NCBI GenBank assembly: GCA_963575745.1
Contig: CAUYUJ010020677.1
Coordinates: forward strand, 12,501-76,500
From: Prorocentrum cordatum
Lineage: Eukaryota > Sar > Dinophyceae > Prorocentrales > Prorocentraceae
Length of the DNA stretch: 64,000 nucleotides
Reading direction: 5' to 3'
Made by a program: the position numbers and the translations under genes. Positions 45,731-57,913 of the stretch are shown in pieces. The notes beneath the pieces are model-generated. The model did not search any database and was not told the DNA's origin. It saw nothing but the letters and a program-made list of their open reading frames with translations. Position 1 is the stretch's first letter. The number at the start of each line of letters is the position of its first letter.

Positions 45731-46178
45731 GCCCACGTATACAGTTACGTGCAGCAGAGAGATTGGGGATGAAAAGCGCTCATCCTCCGCTTCCTGCCCT
45801 CCTCCTCCTCTTCCTCCTCATGCTCCCCATCCTCCTGCTCCCTCCCATGCTGCTCACATCCTCCTCGGTGGTTCAGCGGCCGTGGATGTCAAACAAAATC
45901 TGAACCGTGTCCTCTTCTCCCGATCCCTTCTCGTCCCCCCTCCCTGCCCCCTCGCCGTGCACACTCACCTCCTCGCTTTCGCCTCCCACCTCCCATCGCC
46001 GCGGCTCCTCCTCCCCCACCTCGCCCTCGCCCTATCCCTCCTTGCGGCGGCGCGCCGGGGGGGTGAGAGAGGGCAGGCTTTCTCGGAAGCCTGTGATGAA
46101 GCTTGCGGCGGCCCAGAGCGCGACAATGCACGGTGACGGCGAGACCGTGGACGGCCTGTCGAGCCCTGTGCAGGGCAG

Positions 46179-46314
46179 ATGCAGCTGGCGAGAGCAGAAC
46201 TGGAGGCGCGCTGCCTCCGAGATGGCACGCGCAATTGTGGGCCTCAGCCGCAGACGAGCGGGGCGGCTCGGGACGAGTTCACGACGGCAGCTCTCCTCAC
46301 GCCGAATGCGGAAG
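46179..46314 (+). CDS. Candidate exon, unknown
   Basis: The frame reads MQLARAELEARCLRDGTRNC, GPQPQTSGAARDEFTTAALL, TPNAE. It is bounded by acceptor AGGGCAG and GC donor (G|GCAGGG, phase 1). Two other frames are also open here, so the call rests on codon pattern and splice sites. No family recognised. Confidence 0.25.
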
Positions 46315-46599
46315 GCAGGGAAGGGATATGGGGCGCCTAGCCAAGAGCGGCCAGGTCGACCCCCTCTGTGCATCTCGACGCGATGGGCGGGGGCACTTGC
46401 AGAACAATTCGAGTGAGCGGCGCGGCAATATTTGGACGGGGCACATACACAACAATACTCCCTCCTCCTCCTCCTCCTGCCTCTCCTCTTCCTCCTCCTC
46501 CTCCTTCTGCTGTTCCTCCTCATGCTCCCTCTTCGTGCCTCCACAGGTTCCCCTCCCCTCTTTTTGTCGCCCGCGCGTGCCTTCGCAAGCCCGACGAGC

Positions 46600-46960
46600 A
46601 GCAGGGGGGTTGGGAAGGAGGAGGACGAGGAGGCGGAGGGGGAGGAGGAGGAGGAGGAGGAGGAGGAGGAGGAGGAGGAGGAGGAGCAAGAGGAAGATAA
46701 AACGCTACAGCCCTGCGGCTCGAGTTCGCGCAACGTCACACGAGGAGGAGGAGGAGGAGGAGGAGGGAGGAGGAGGAGAAGGAGGAGGAGGAGGAGGAGG
46801 AGGGGAGGGGGAGGAGGAGAGGGGGGAGGGCGAGGGGGGAGGAGAAGGAGGAGGAGGAGGAGGAGAGGAAGGAGGAGAGAGGTGAGGAGGGAGGAAAAGG
46901 AGGGAGGAGGAGGAGGAGGAGGAGGGAGGGAGGAGGGAGGGGGAAGGTGGAGGAGATTCG
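46600..46960. repeat. (GGA)n tract
   Basis: GGA/GGGA repeats; frames are artefacts. Confidence 0.95.
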
Positions 46961-47224
46961 AGAAGGAAGCAGGATGAGATGGCGGGAGATTGGAGGAGAC
47001 CCTTTTTCCCCCCCCCCCCTTCCCTGCAGGCTGGAACCCCCAAGGAGCTGGAGAGGCCTGTGCGCGGCGGCGGGACTGACAGCCCGACGGACCAGGATTC
47101 CCCCCCCCCCTCTCTCCTCTCTCCCCATCATGGTGCGTGCCCCAGGGGGGGAGGGATGGAGACGGCAGAGTAGGAGGGAGGGAGGGAGGGAGGGAGGAGC
47201 GAGGAGGAGGAGGAAGGAGGAGAA

Positions 47225-49062
47225 CATGATCGACCCACGAACCTGGAAAGGAATGTGGACATGTAAGGCATGGCAGCGTTGTCGAAGACACCTGATTGGG
47301 CGACGGGCATATCCAATGTTGAGTGTATCGATCTTGTACTTGCCGAGGGCTGTGCTGTGCTGTGCTGCGCCGTGCTGAACTGCGATGTGCCATGCCGCGA
47401 GTGAGAGTGTGCTCTATGGCATTGTGGATCTAGTCCTCCTTTGCATCCGAGTCGTGTCCGAACTGATCTGGACCTTAAGTTCGAGCTGCCTGAGCACATA
47501 GGAGCTGCCACAGAGATAATTGAGAGGGGCACATGCCAGGAGGACGCGCCGCGGAACGTCCCAAGGGACGCGCCAGACGACGTGCCAGGGGACATGCCAT
47601 GGGGACGCACCGCGGGACGTGCCAAGGGGACGTGCTACGGAAAGTGCCAATGGACTTGCAATTGGGTATGCTAGGGGACGCGCCGCGCGACGTGCCAGGG
47701 GGACTCGCCACGGGACGCACCACGGAACGTGCCAGGGAACGCGCCAGATTGCATTGCTGAGTGTCAATCGATATTGATGTACCGTGCCGGGGGCTGTGCG
47801 GTGCTGCGCCGTGCTTAATTGCGATGTGCCATGCCGCCGCGTTTGTGCTCTAAAGCGTGGTGGATCGAGTCCTTATTTGCATCCGAGTCCTGACCGAACT
47901 CATCTGGAAGCTCGAGCTGCCTGCGCACATAGGAGCTGCCACAGAGATAATTGAGAGGGGCACATGCCAGGAGGACGCGCCGCGGAACGTCCCAAGGGAC
48001 GCGCCAGACGACGTGCCAGGGGACATGCCATGGGGACGCACCGCGGGACGTGCCAATGGACTTGCAACTGGGTGTGCTAGGGGACGCGCCGCGCGACGTG
48101 CCAGGGGGACTCGCCACGGGACGCGCCACGGAATGTCCCAGGGAACGCGCCAGATTGTATTGTTGAGTGTAGATCGATCTTGATGTACCGTGCCGAGGGC
48201 TGTGCGGTGCTGCGTCGTGCTGAATTGCGATGTGCCATGCCGCGTTTGTGCTCTACAGCGTGGTGGACCGAGTCCTCCTTTGCATCCGAGTCCTAACCGA
48301 ACTGATCTGGATCTTAAGTTAGTGAATTCAACCGTTTCGGTCAAAACATCCTCAGCACATCCTCATGCTAGACATCGACATCCGTCTGGGCGAACTGGAC
48401 ACGTGAAAACAAGTGGTTCGCTCGAGACATCCTCAATGGACACGTGAAAGCAAACGTCTCACTCGAGACATCCTCAACACACCTTCATGTCAGACATCCG
48501 CCTGAGCGACCTGGACACGTGAAAACAAACGTTTCGCTCAAGACATGCTCAACACATCCTCATGCTAGACAACCGCCTGGTCAACCTGGACACGTGCAAA
48601 CAAGCGTCTCGATCGAGACTTCCTCAACACATCCTCGTGCTAGACATCCGCCTGGGTGAGCTGGATGCGTGAAAACATACGAGACGTATCCTCAACCACT
48701 CCTCATGCTAAACATTTGCTTGGGAAACCTGGACGTGTGAAACCAAGCGTCTCGCTCGAGAGATCCTCAAGACCTGGGCACGTGACAACAAGCATTTCAC
48801 TTGAGAGATCCTCTGAATTCTGGTGCCCAGGAGAGGACAACCTATAACACAAAATAAGCGGTTCGCTTGAGATGTCCTCAACAACTTCTGCAATACAAGC
48901 GTTTCGTTCAGGACATCCTCAAATGTTTGTTTCGCCGGCCCTGCTCATTCCTTGTTTTTTTTATCGCAGATGAAATTCGCTGGCCCTACAGCCGTCGAGT
49001 CTGGGGGTAAACCTCTAAAAGAGAACCCTGGGCTGGAGCCCTTTCTGGGAAAAAAGAGGAGG
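47225..49062 (+). mobile_element. Family C+D composite element, copy 1
   Basis: Head: ATGATCGACCCACGAACCTG, GGAAAGGAAT, CACCTGATTGGGCGACGGGC, GAGTGTATCGATCTTG, GCTGTGCTGCGCCGTGCTGA, CCGAACTGATCTGGA, then GGACGTGCCAGG-type 11-bp repeats. The late head (CGATGTGCCATGCCG onward) is present twice more (to 48320). D tail 48330-48930: units of about 70 bp (ACATCCTCATGCTAGACATC, CGCCTGGGCGACCTGGACAC, GTGAAAACAAGCGTTTCGCT). End: GAGAACCCTGGGCTGGAGCC then CTTTCTGGGAAAAAAG. No ORF. Confidence 0.8.
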
Positions 49063-50175
49063 AGGTGGCAGGGAGAGGAGGAGGGAGGAGGAGGAGGAGG
49101 AGGAGGAGGAGGAGGAAAAGGAGGTGAAGGAGGTGAAGGAGGATGACGAGGAGGAGGAGGAGGAGGCTTCCCACCCTGTGCCTTGTAGGTCGGGGGCGGC
49201 CAACAACGGAGTGTGTGTGTGTGTGTGTGTTTGTTTGTTTGTGTGCGGTCATCATGGCCAGGGCCACGGCATGTCCCCGGCATTCATGGCCCCCTCGTCT
49301 CATTTCAGTGCGTCCCTTGGTCCCACAAGGACCGCGCACGCGCATCGGGCTATGATTCGCGAGCCTCCTCTTTGGACGCCCCCCCCCGTGGACGCCTCCG
49401 ATATAGGGGCGGGCCTGACATCGGGGCGCCGTTTGCAAAATCACGTCGGGCGTTCGCGGCACTGTCTCGGGCCCCGTGGCCCCCAGCTGGAGTTCACTGT
49501 CCAGCCCGGGAGGGATCTCCCCCAGAAAGGCGGGTCGACAGCTCCGGCCGCTTGCCTCGCGGCTTCACGATTCTCTTGCGGCGGTCCCACGGCGGGTGCC
49601 GGCCTGCGCGCCACGCAGGGTGAGGGCAACCCCCGATCAGCGTCGACCCAGTCGTGCACAGGGCTCGATCGCTCCGAGATCCGCCGGGGCGGGCGGCGGG
49701 GCCCTCCTCGCCACGTTTGTGGCCCCTGTGGCGACTGCCCTGCACGCGCCTCTCCTGTCCCCAGCACTTCGGGGCCCCATGTCGATCCGATCGATCTGCT
49801 TCGGTGTCGGCTCTGGCCGCCTCGATCCGATGCGGCCCGGCGCTGTGCAGCCCCTGGCGCGGTCGATCCGACCTGATTTTCAATGCTGCGCCGAGGCGGC
49901 CTGTGATGCATCGCACGGCGCACGTTCCGATCCGATCCGATCCCCCGATTCGATGCTGGCTGGTCCTGCCCTGCCCTCTCCGCTCTCCCCGCCCTGCTCC
50001 CTCGCTCCTGCTCGCCCCCTCCTGCACGCGAGCGCTGCTGATCTCCCTCGCGCGCCAGTTGCAAGGGGTTGCCAGTGGTCGAGCTCCGAGGCACGGTATA
50101 GACGCTCCCAGCCATGTGCATGTAGTTGTTCTTTTGCCGTTGCGCCGTCCAGGCGCGGCTCTCGCGTGAGTGAGT
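49063..50175. other. GGA tract, GT tract, otherwise no gene recognised
   Basis: GGA repeats 49066-49170 and GT repeats 49211-49240 are followed by GC-rich unique DNA with overlapping GC-driven frames but no domain. Confidence 0.4.
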
Positions 50176-50423
50176 GTCAAGCAGTGGCGAGGTGCCCTGG
50201 TCTGCCTAAAGGCCCACCAAAGAATGTTCTAAGAACTGTGTGTGGTTTGCACGACATGCTCCTATCGCATTTCTGGCGGGGGCTGTTTTGTTTTAACAGA
50301 TCGGCTTCATGTTCTAAGAACTAGGAACAATGCATTTGTTATTGTAAAATTCTGTGGTTCCAGGAACGCTTCGTGGTAGGCCTAGTTATAGGAATGCCGG
50401 GACGGTCGGTCCCTGCTTAAGAG
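50176..50423 (+). mobile_element. Second copy of the introner-like element
   Basis: GTCAAGCAGTGGCGAGGTGC to GGACGGTCGGTCCCTGCTTA, sharing start, TTCTAAGAAC motifs, CATTTCTGGCGGG and end with 11925-12218. It ends in AAGAG, but no convincing exon follows. Confidence 0.6.
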
Positions 50424-50550
50424 TGACTGGTCTTGCCCTCTTCACTACCCTCCCCCTCCGCGTTCACATGGAGCGCAGCCCACTCGGCGGCAAGGCGCCG
50501 TCTGTCCAGCGGCAGCCCGCAGGTTAACGCTTCGCGGGAGTCGGGGCTCA

Positions 50551-50787
50551 AGTGACGGGGGTCAATGCAAACGGGGGTCAGCCAGAGCGCCCGATTCTGC
50601 AGGATCCTGCAGGGCCAGGGTCGCATTAATCCGGGCTGGGGTGCAGAATCCTGAAGGATCCTGCAGGATTTTGCAGGGCCAGGGTCGCATTGGCCCAGGT
50701 TTGGGTGCAGGATCTTGCAGGATCGCAGGATCCTGCAAGCCTGACTGACCCGGGTCTGGATTGACCCGGGTCAGCAGATCCCCGAGG
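50551..50787 (+). mobile_element. Two-copy element with GACCCGGGTC palindromes, copy 2
   Basis: Same start (GGGGGTCAATGCAAACGGGG, GTCAGCCAGAGCGCC) and end (TGACCCGGGTCTGGATTGAC, CCGGGTCAGCAGATCCCCGAG) as 37727-37967. The interior instead holds repeated TGCAGGATCCTGCAGG. Confidence 0.75.
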
Positions 50788-50929
50788 GAGAGGGTGTGTG
50801 CAGCCAACACCGCCGTGCTTTCACAGGCCCGCTTTCCGACCAAGGTCTGTGATCGGTGCGGGCTCTGTGTGGCGGGGGTGGTGGTTCGGGCAAGGGCAGC
50901 CATGCACATAATTCCATTGGGCCTGACCA

Positions 50930-52155
50930 GTTCCTTGGTGCACCTATGTCTCCGGACGCGCCAGGACGCGCCAGGCGACGTGCCAGGGGACGTGCCATGG
51001 GGACTCACCGCGGGAACGTGCCAAGGGAACGCGCTACGGAACGTGCCAGCGGACGTGCCAGGGGACGTGCCATGGGACGCGCCGCGCAACGTGCCAGGGG
51101 GACTCGCCACGGGACACGCCACGGAACGTGCCAGGGAACGCGCCAGATTGCATTGCTCAGTGTATCGATCTTGATGTACCGTGCCGAGGGCTGTGCTGTG
51201 CTGCGCCGTGCTGAATTGCGATGTGCCATGCCGCCATTGAGCTTTGTAGTGGATCGAGTCCTTCTTTTCGTTCGAGTCCTGACCGAACTGATTTGGATCT
51301 TAGGCTCGAGCTGCCTGAGCACATAGGAGCTGTCACAGAGCTAATTGACAGGGGGACGTGCCAAGAGGACGCGCCGCTCAACGTCCCAAGGTATGCGCCA
51401 GGGGCAGTGCCAGGGGACGTGCCATGGGGACGCACCGCGGGAACGTGCCAAGGGGACGCGCTACGGAACGTGCCACGGGACGTGCCATGGGACGCGCCGC
51501 GCAACGTGCCAGGGGGACTCGCCATGGGACGCGTCACGGAACGTGCCGGGGAACGTGCCAGGTTGCAATGCTGAGTGTATCGATCTTGATGTACCGTGCC
51601 AAGGGCTGTGCTGTGCTGCGCCGCGCTGAATTGCGATGTGTCATGCCGCGTCCACGCCCCCAGGGCTGCGCTCCCTCGTGAAGTACGCTGCGTCCGCGCT
51701 CCCAGGGCCACGTTCCTTAGTGAACTACGCGGTGGCGGGCTCCCAGAACCACCTGGGCATCGTGGGGCGCCCATGCCGCTCGAGTTCTGCAAAACAAGCG
51801 TTTCGCTGGAGACATCCTCGAAGCGTCTCGCTCGAGACATCCTCAAGACCTGGGCACGGGAAACCAAGCATTTCACCTTAGACATCCTCTCAATTCTGGC
51901 CCCCAGGAGAGGAACAACCTATAACACAAGACAAGCGTTTCGCTCAAGACATCCTCAACTATTTCTGAAAACAAGCGTTTCGCTCGAGACATCCTGAACA
52001 AACAATTCCGCCGGCCCTACGCGACCTGGTTATCTATCGCAAAATATGTTCGCCGGTCCTACGCAAGTCGAGACCAGGGGTGAACATCTAAACGAGAACA
52101 CTGGGCACGAACAAGAGAACCCTGGGCACGAGCCTTTTCTGGGGAAAAACGCCGT
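50930..52155 (+). mobile_element. Family C+D composite element, copy 2 (head truncated)
   Basis: Begins within the 11-bp GGACGTGCCAGG part and repeats the head's second half twice. A short D tail follows (51780-51990), ending GAGAACCCTGGGCACGAGCC then TTTTCTGGGGAAAAACG. Confidence 0.75.
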
Positions 52156-52324
52156 AAACATAAATTGGTGCCGTTCCTGGTAGATTTCTTGGATCCGCGC
52201 TGAGCCCCCATCCCCCTGGCGCGTTTTGTTGCATCATGTTTATTCGTATTATTCTTGGTATTAAGCTTCTTACCCATATTGTGATGATTGCTATTATGAT
52301 TTACCTTATTAGTCTTATTATTAC

Positions 52325-52376
52325 AATTGTTGTTGTTGTGTTTGTTGTTGTTGTTGTAGTTGGTGTTGTTGTTGTT

Positions 52377-52414
<38 letters not shown>

Positions 52415-52556
52415 ATTGGTTGTTGTTGTTGTTGTTGGGTTTGTTGTGGTTGTTGCTGTTGGTGTTGTTGTTGGTGTTGTTGTTGTTGTTGCTGTTGTTG
52501 TTGTTGGTGTTGTCGTTGTTGGTGTTGTTGTTGGTGGTGGTGGTGGTGTTGTCGTC

Positions 52557-52587
<31 letters not shown>

Positions 52588-52640
52588 TTGTTGTTGTTGT
52601 TGTTGTTGTTGGTGTTGTTGTTGTTGTGTGTCTTCTTCTT
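52325..52640. repeat. (GTT)n tract
   Basis: TTG/GTT trinucleotide repeats. Poly-Val, Leu or Gln frames are artefacts. Confidence 0.95.
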
Positions 52641-52748
52641 CTCCTCCTCTGTGCATCAGTTTCTCTCTTCCAGTGGTGGTTGGCTCTCTCTCTCCCTCAC
52701 GGGCATCTCGAGCTCTGCAGAGCATCTCTGCGCGGGGCGCCCCCCAAG

Positions 52749-52943
52749 GAGAGGTGGATAGAGGCCGAGGACGCGAGGACGAAGAAGCAGGCGGAGGAGG
52801 CCAGGGCCAAGGCCCAGGCCAAGGCCCGGGCCGCGAGGGCCAAGGCCAAGGCCAAGGAGCGGAGGGCGAAGGAGAAGACGCCGCAGCCGGCGGCGGGTCG
52901 CCCGGCAGTGGCCGCGCCCCTGCCCGGGGAGGGGCAGCAGCAG
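52749..52943 (+). CDS. Candidate Lys/Ala-rich exon
   Basis: From acceptor CCCCAAG (phase 0) the frame reads ERWIEAEDARTKKQAEEARA, KAQAKARAARAKAKAKERRA, KEKTPQPAAGRPAVAAPLPG. Codons are almost all G/C-ending. It resembles a charged helix or basic tail. The composition is like the coiled-coil exon at 23876, but a link is not shown. It may be low-complexity DNA. The 3' boundary near 52943 is a guess. Confidence 0.35.
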
Positions 52944-52996
52944 GGCGCGCCGAGGGGACGAGCAGGCAGAGGAGAAGCAGGAGGAGGAGAGGGAGG

Positions 52997-53110
52997 AACA
53001 TGAAAAGGAGGAGGAGGAGGAGGAGGAGGAGGAGGAGGATGATGCTGATGATGCTGATGATGATGATGAGGAGGAGGAGGAGGAGGAGGAGGAGGAGGAG
53101 GAGGAAGAAG
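52997..53110. repeat. (GGA)n with GAT core
   Basis: GGA repeats flanking a short GATGAT run. Confidence 0.9.
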
Positions 53111-53930
53111 GGTGGTAGCGAGAGGGAGGAAGAGGGGTGAGGAGGTGGAGGAGGACACTCGGGGCGAGGCAGCGCCTCGTGCCACGCGCCGATGGGGCGC
53201 CCGGCGCAGCGCCCCCGCCCTCAAAAGGCCCGTTGGCTGGAGCGTTTCCGCTCGCCCCGAGCGGCCCCAGCGAGCACGCCCCTCCCGGTGCCTGCCCGGG
53301 CTGCCGGCGGCGCCCTCGCCCCCGACGCTCGGGCCTCGCGCAAATGGGGGCGAGAACGGGGGGGGGGCGCAGCGGGGGCTGCCGAGACGGCGCCCTTCAG
53401 TCAGGACGGCAAATCGTTGGCCGCCGGCCGTTGAGAGTCGGTAGTTCTGGATTCCCAGGTCCCCATTTGCTTGAGGCGCCTACCTCCTTCAATCAACGAG
53501 CGTGTTTCCCCCTTCCCTAATCGTTAGGGGGCGGGTGGAAACCCAATCTGCTTCCAACGCCTTCCTACTTCATGTTTCTACCTCCTTCCTCCGACCCATG
53601 CGTATCGGGTTGGGGGGATGGGGTTAGGCGAAATGAGGAAGGATATCCTTACCCGTAGGCGGCCGACATTATCGTTCACTGCATCCGGATGCTATCGCTT
53701 ATGCCCTTTATCCTTCCAACCCCTCCCTCCCAGCACGATAATTATTGTCCACATTTTGGGGACATGCGTAAAGGAGCCCTTTAGGGCCCCAGAGGGGGGC
53801 ATCTTCGGTGGGGCTCCAAAAGTGCACCTGTCCCCCCCCCCCCCCCCCATTTTTACCGCCCCCCATTTGTAACGTGTCCAAGACGCCTCCCGACGCCGCC
53901 CCCCGACGCCTGCCGACGCCTCCAAACATC

Positions 53931-54145
53931 GACGGACCGCCCCCAAGCGAGCGGCAACGCGCCCGCAACGGGGCGGCAACGTGCGGCGACGCGGCGGAGC
54001 CTCGACGGACCCCCCCGTGGGCGGCAGCGAGCCCGCAACGAGGCGGCGACGTGCGGCGACGCGGCGGAGCCACGACGGACCTCCCTGGGCGGCAGCGAGC
54101 AGGCAACGAGGCGGCGACTCGGCGAAGCCTCGACGGGCCCCCCCA
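53931..54145 (+). repeat. GC-rich tandem repeat of about 70 bp
   Basis: Three units beginning CGACGGAC, then GGCGGCAGCGAGCCCGCAAC, GAGGCGGCGACGTGCGGCGA, CGCGGCGGAGCC. Open frames on both strands follow from the composition. Confidence 0.75.
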
Positions 54146-54514
54146 AGGGGGCGGCGACGAGGTTGCCCCGGCCCCCGGCCCGTGGAGGAGGGCGCGGCCC
54201 TGCCGCGGCTCCCTGCGGTGGGCACGTGGGGCCGTTGTCTCTCCGGTGCCGCTGCCATGTCAGGCTCCGGCGTGACAAGCGCGGCTGCAGGGCGAGGCCC
54301 CCGGGCCCGCCGCACCACAAGGAGGCGCACGATTTGTGAATTTCATTTTTTGGTCATCAGGTGGCAGAGCATGTCACTTTGTGCTGAGGTGCGCCAAGGA
54401 GGTCTTGGCGCTGCAATCCAGTGTTCGTGGCCGCACACGCCTGCCAGGAAAAGGAGACTATAGGAAGGATAGGGGCGGGAGAGAGACCCAGACAGAGAAA
54501 CCCAGACCCCCTCG

Positions 54515-54690
54515 AATCACGGAAACATCACGACGACAGGTTTTTCGTTGTTTTCGGCCACCGGGGGCCCTGGCAGGGCCCCGGGACCGTTGGGACGAGA
54601 AGCTGGTTCCGGGGAAGCGGTGGATCCAGACCTTTGGGGGTCAACGTTGTGAAACAATCACGACATCGGGGGTCTGGGGAGGGAGCCAGA
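54515..54690 (+). repeat. Family J element, copy 1
   Basis: TTTTCGGCCACCGGGGGCCC, GCAGGGCCCCGGGACCGT, CCAGACCTTTGGGGGTCAAC, GTTGTGAAACAATCACGACA, TCGGGGGTCTGGG. Parallel to 59940-60120. Confidence 0.7.
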
Positions 54691-55025
54691 CGCAAAGCCG
54701 AGCGTGGAGCGCACGCGCTCAGATGCTGTGGCCCTCTCGTGTCGTCGCAGTGCCGCGTCGTGGCTGCGCTCGCTGGGTTGCGGCGGGCGCTCCGCCGCAA
54801 AGCCGGGGCGGGCGAGAGGGGTGGGGGGGGCCGGACAGCGGGGGCCCGCGACATCAGCTGCGTTCGTGCAGCTCGGAGCCACTGTTACGTCGGGCGTGTC
54901 CATCCACAGGAGGAAGATTCAAGAATGGTTCAGGCAATAGTCTGGGGACGATTGTTCGTGCTCTTTGGAAACTGTTTGAATATTTGTTTGGCTGTTTTTA
55001 GTTTTCTTCAAAAACCCGCCTGCAG

Positions 55026-55168
55026 GAGGACATGCCCGACTTAAAGCTGCTGGCCCCGCCGCCCATGGCTGCCGACCCGCCGCCCTTGCCGCAAGTTCCG
55101 CTCGGTACGGGGCCGCTGCCGGCGCTGGGGGGCACCATAAGAGAACCTGCTTCGGCGGCGAGCGAGGA
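55026..55168 (+). CDS. Candidate Pro-rich exon, unknown
   Basis: From acceptor CCTGCAG the frame reads EDMPDLKLLAPPPMAADPPP, LPQVPLGTGPLPALGGTIRE, PA. It then runs into the MITE-like element at 55151, so a donor should lie near 55135. Coding-like in its first 110 bp. No family recognised. Confidence 0.3.
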
Positions 55169-55619
55169 GAGGAAGTGAGAGGGAGAAGGCTCCCTCTCGA
55201 AGAAGAAACCACCGGCATACACATAAATAGTTGGCGCTCCGCGCGGATTTCGCGGATCCGAGCTGGGGCCCCCCAGCGGCAGCATAAACATATTGTTGTT
55301 GGCGCTCCGCGCGGATTTCTTGGCTCCGTGCTGGGGCCCTCGGGCGGCGCCTCCGGCGCCGCCCTTGGCGCGCTCCGCGCGCCACTGTTGGGGGTCCAGG
55401 CCCGATGCCAGAAATCAGCGCGGAACGCCAAAAATGCATGTTTATTCTGTTTTTTTCGTATGATGCACGGGGCAGTGGGGCTTCTCAGAAGCGCTCGCAC
55501 CCTCTGAGGGGCTTCTTGTTTGCCTTCGGGGAAGGCTGATAAAGTTTTTCAGAAGACCGTGGGGCTTCCGAGCCTTCTCATAAGGCCCCGTTGCACTTCC
55601 CCCCCGGGCTCGCCGCCGA
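55151..55619. mobile_element. MITE-like element copy 3, split by an insert
   Basis: The left end TTCGGCGGCGAGCGAGGAGA (GGAAGTGAGAGGG) is at 55151 and the right end TGCACTTCCCCCCCGGGCTC (GCCGCCGA) at 55619. Between them 55215-55450 differs from the other copies. It carries an internal direct repeat (TTGGCGCTCCGCGCGGATTT twice) and the inverse GCGCGGAACGCCAAAAATGC. This is probably a nested insertion. Confidence 0.65.
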
Positions 55620-55799
55620 CTGCCGTGTGCAATCCAGTCGCTATGACACTCCTGTTGCTTCTCCCCCCCCTCTCTCGCTCGACCTGGGAGGTATCTTGTC
55701 ACACCGAGGGACAACCAGTGACATAAACAGTCATCAGCATTCAGGAGGGGCAAAACACACAGACACAATTGATCGTCGATTCCAATGAAAACAATGGAA

Positions 55800-57015
55800 A
55801 ACATGATCGACCCACGAACCCGGAAAGGAATACAGAAATGCAAGGCATGGCAACGTTTCAAAGACACCTGATTGGGCGACGGGCAAACAACGCAATGCTG
55901 AGTGTATCGATATTGATGTGCCGTGCCGAAGGCTGTGGTGTACAGCGACTTGCTGAATTGCGATGTGCCATGCCGCGATTGTGCTCTATAGCGTTGTTGG
56001 CCGAGTCCTCCTTTGCATCCGAGTCCTGACCGAACTGATTTGGATCTTGAGCTCGAGCTGCCTCAGCACATAGTAGCTGCCCCAGAGCTAATTGACAGGG
56101 GAGCATGCCAGGAGGACGCGCCGCGGAACGTCCCAAGGTACGCGCCAGGCGACGTGCCAGGGGACGTACCACATGGACGCACCGCGGGACGTGCCGAGGG
56201 GATGCGCTACGGAACGTGCCAATGGACGTGCCAGGGGACGCGCCGCGCGACGTGCCAGGGGGACTCGCCACGGGACGCGCCACGGATCGTGCCAAGGGAC
56301 GTGCCACGTTTCAATGCTGAGTGTATCGATCTTGATGTACCGTGCCGAGGGTTGTGTTGTGCTTCGCCTTGCTGAATTGCGATGTGCCATGCCGCGATTG
56401 TGTGCTCTATAGCGTTGTGGATCGAGTCCTCCTTTAGCATCCGGGTCCTGACCGAACTGATCTGGATCTTGAGCTCGAGCCGCCTCAGCACATAGTAGCT
56501 GCCCCAGAGCTAATTGACAGGGGAGCATGCCAGGAGGACGCGCCGCGGAACGTCCCAAGGTACGCGCCAGGGGACGTGCCAGGGGACGTGCCATGGGGAC
56601 GCACCGCGGGAACGTGCCAAGGGGACGCGCTACGGAACGTGCCAGTGGACGTGCCATGGGACGTGCCATGGGACGCGCCGCGCGACGTGCCAGAGGGACT
56701 CGCCATGTGACGCGCCACGGAATGTGCCAGGGAACGTGCCAGGTTGCAATTCTGAGTGTATCGGTTTTGATGTACCGTGCCCAGGGCTGTGCTGCGCTGC
56801 GCCGCGCTGAATTGCGATGTGTCATGCCTTGTCCACGCCCCCAGGGCTGCGCTCCCTTGTGAATTACGTATCCGAGTCCTGGCCGATTTGATTTGGATCT
56901 TAAGCTCGGGCTGCCTCAGCACATAGTAGCTGCCCCAGAGCCAATCGTCAGGGGAACATGCCAGGAGGACGCGCCGCGGAACGTCCCAAGGTACGCGCCA
57001 GGCGACGTGCCAGGG
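55800..57015 (+). repeat. Family C head, tandem copies without D tail
   Basis: ATGATCGACCCACGAACCCG starts a full head at 55803. Its second half is repeated twice (56390-56870, 56870-57015). The last stops abruptly at GGCGACGTGCCAGGGGTTTG. Family B copy 3 follows after a short segment and a GGA run. Confidence 0.8.
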
Positions 57016-57142
57016 GTTTGGCTTCGTGGCCGTCTGGCCGCAGTCTGCGCCTTTTGTGATGGGCCGAATTTCCACCTCCGCTACCATAGGCAAGAGAGGG
57101 AGGAGGAGGAGGAGGAGGACGAGGAGGAGGAGGAGGAGGAGG

Positions 57143-57900
57143 ACCAGTGCAAACCCAAGAGCCATCAACGATGTTGGGATACACCCTCCCTCCAAGTTCA
57201 CTCTTCATAAACCCTACAACGGTTCATTACCATTGAAGGATCTGCCTCGTTGGAAGAACCGTTTGAAGACCCGGAAGCATGCAAAATCATTGTTCTCGAC
57301 ATTCCAACGCCACAGATCAACTTGACTTTTGCGTCTTGACGATCTTGGATCGTGCCAGAACGCCGTTTTTTTTAAATAAAAAAAATCAACACCGCGAACC
57401 AATGTAACTGTTGCACCCGCAGAATCGGGAACCCTTCTAAACCACCCTTTGTGGTACGTTGATCGTGGGAATCCGCGAAATTCTTGCAATTTTCATGGAC
57501 GAATGTGCGCGGCGCTCCTGCGAAAACCACATTTTCAAAAGGAGCCGCCTTCAGTACGTCTTTTAGAGCGAATGTGCGCGGAGCTGAGGCGAGAGCCACA
57601 TTTTGAAAACTGGTCATCCTCAATCCGTGAAGCTTTTCCAATGTTTAAAACGAATGTGCGCGATGCCACGGCGAGAGCCACATTTTGAAAACGGATTATC
57701 CTCAATTCGTGAAGCTCTTGCAAAGTATTGACATCAATGTGCGCGGCGTTAAGGCGAGAGCCACATTTTGAAAGCCACCCGCCCTCCATCTGTGAAGCTG
57801 TTGCCAATGTTAAGCTTCAGAGCCATAAGTGGTGAGGAAGTATCAGGCGAAACGCCCGGCCCTCCCTAAAATCTGATTTCGGAGTGCGACAGGGAGAAAT
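57143..57900 (+). mobile_element. Family B composite element, copy 3
   Basis: CCAGTGCAAACCCAAGAGCC after a GGA run, GACTTTTGCGTCTTGACG, GCCAGAACGCCG, four units of about 80 bp, then AAGCTTCAGAGCCATAAGTG and GTGAGGAAGTATCAGGCGAA. Same module order as at 19050 and 19818. Confidence 0.8.
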
Positions 57901-57913
57901 CACTCATAAGGAA

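Noticed and set aside
43735-45736. Trp/Gly/Ala-rich minus-strand and Pro/Arg/Lys-rich plus-strand frames
   Set aside because: By-products of the 11-bp CCAAGAYGGCC repeat, which is stop-free in several frames.
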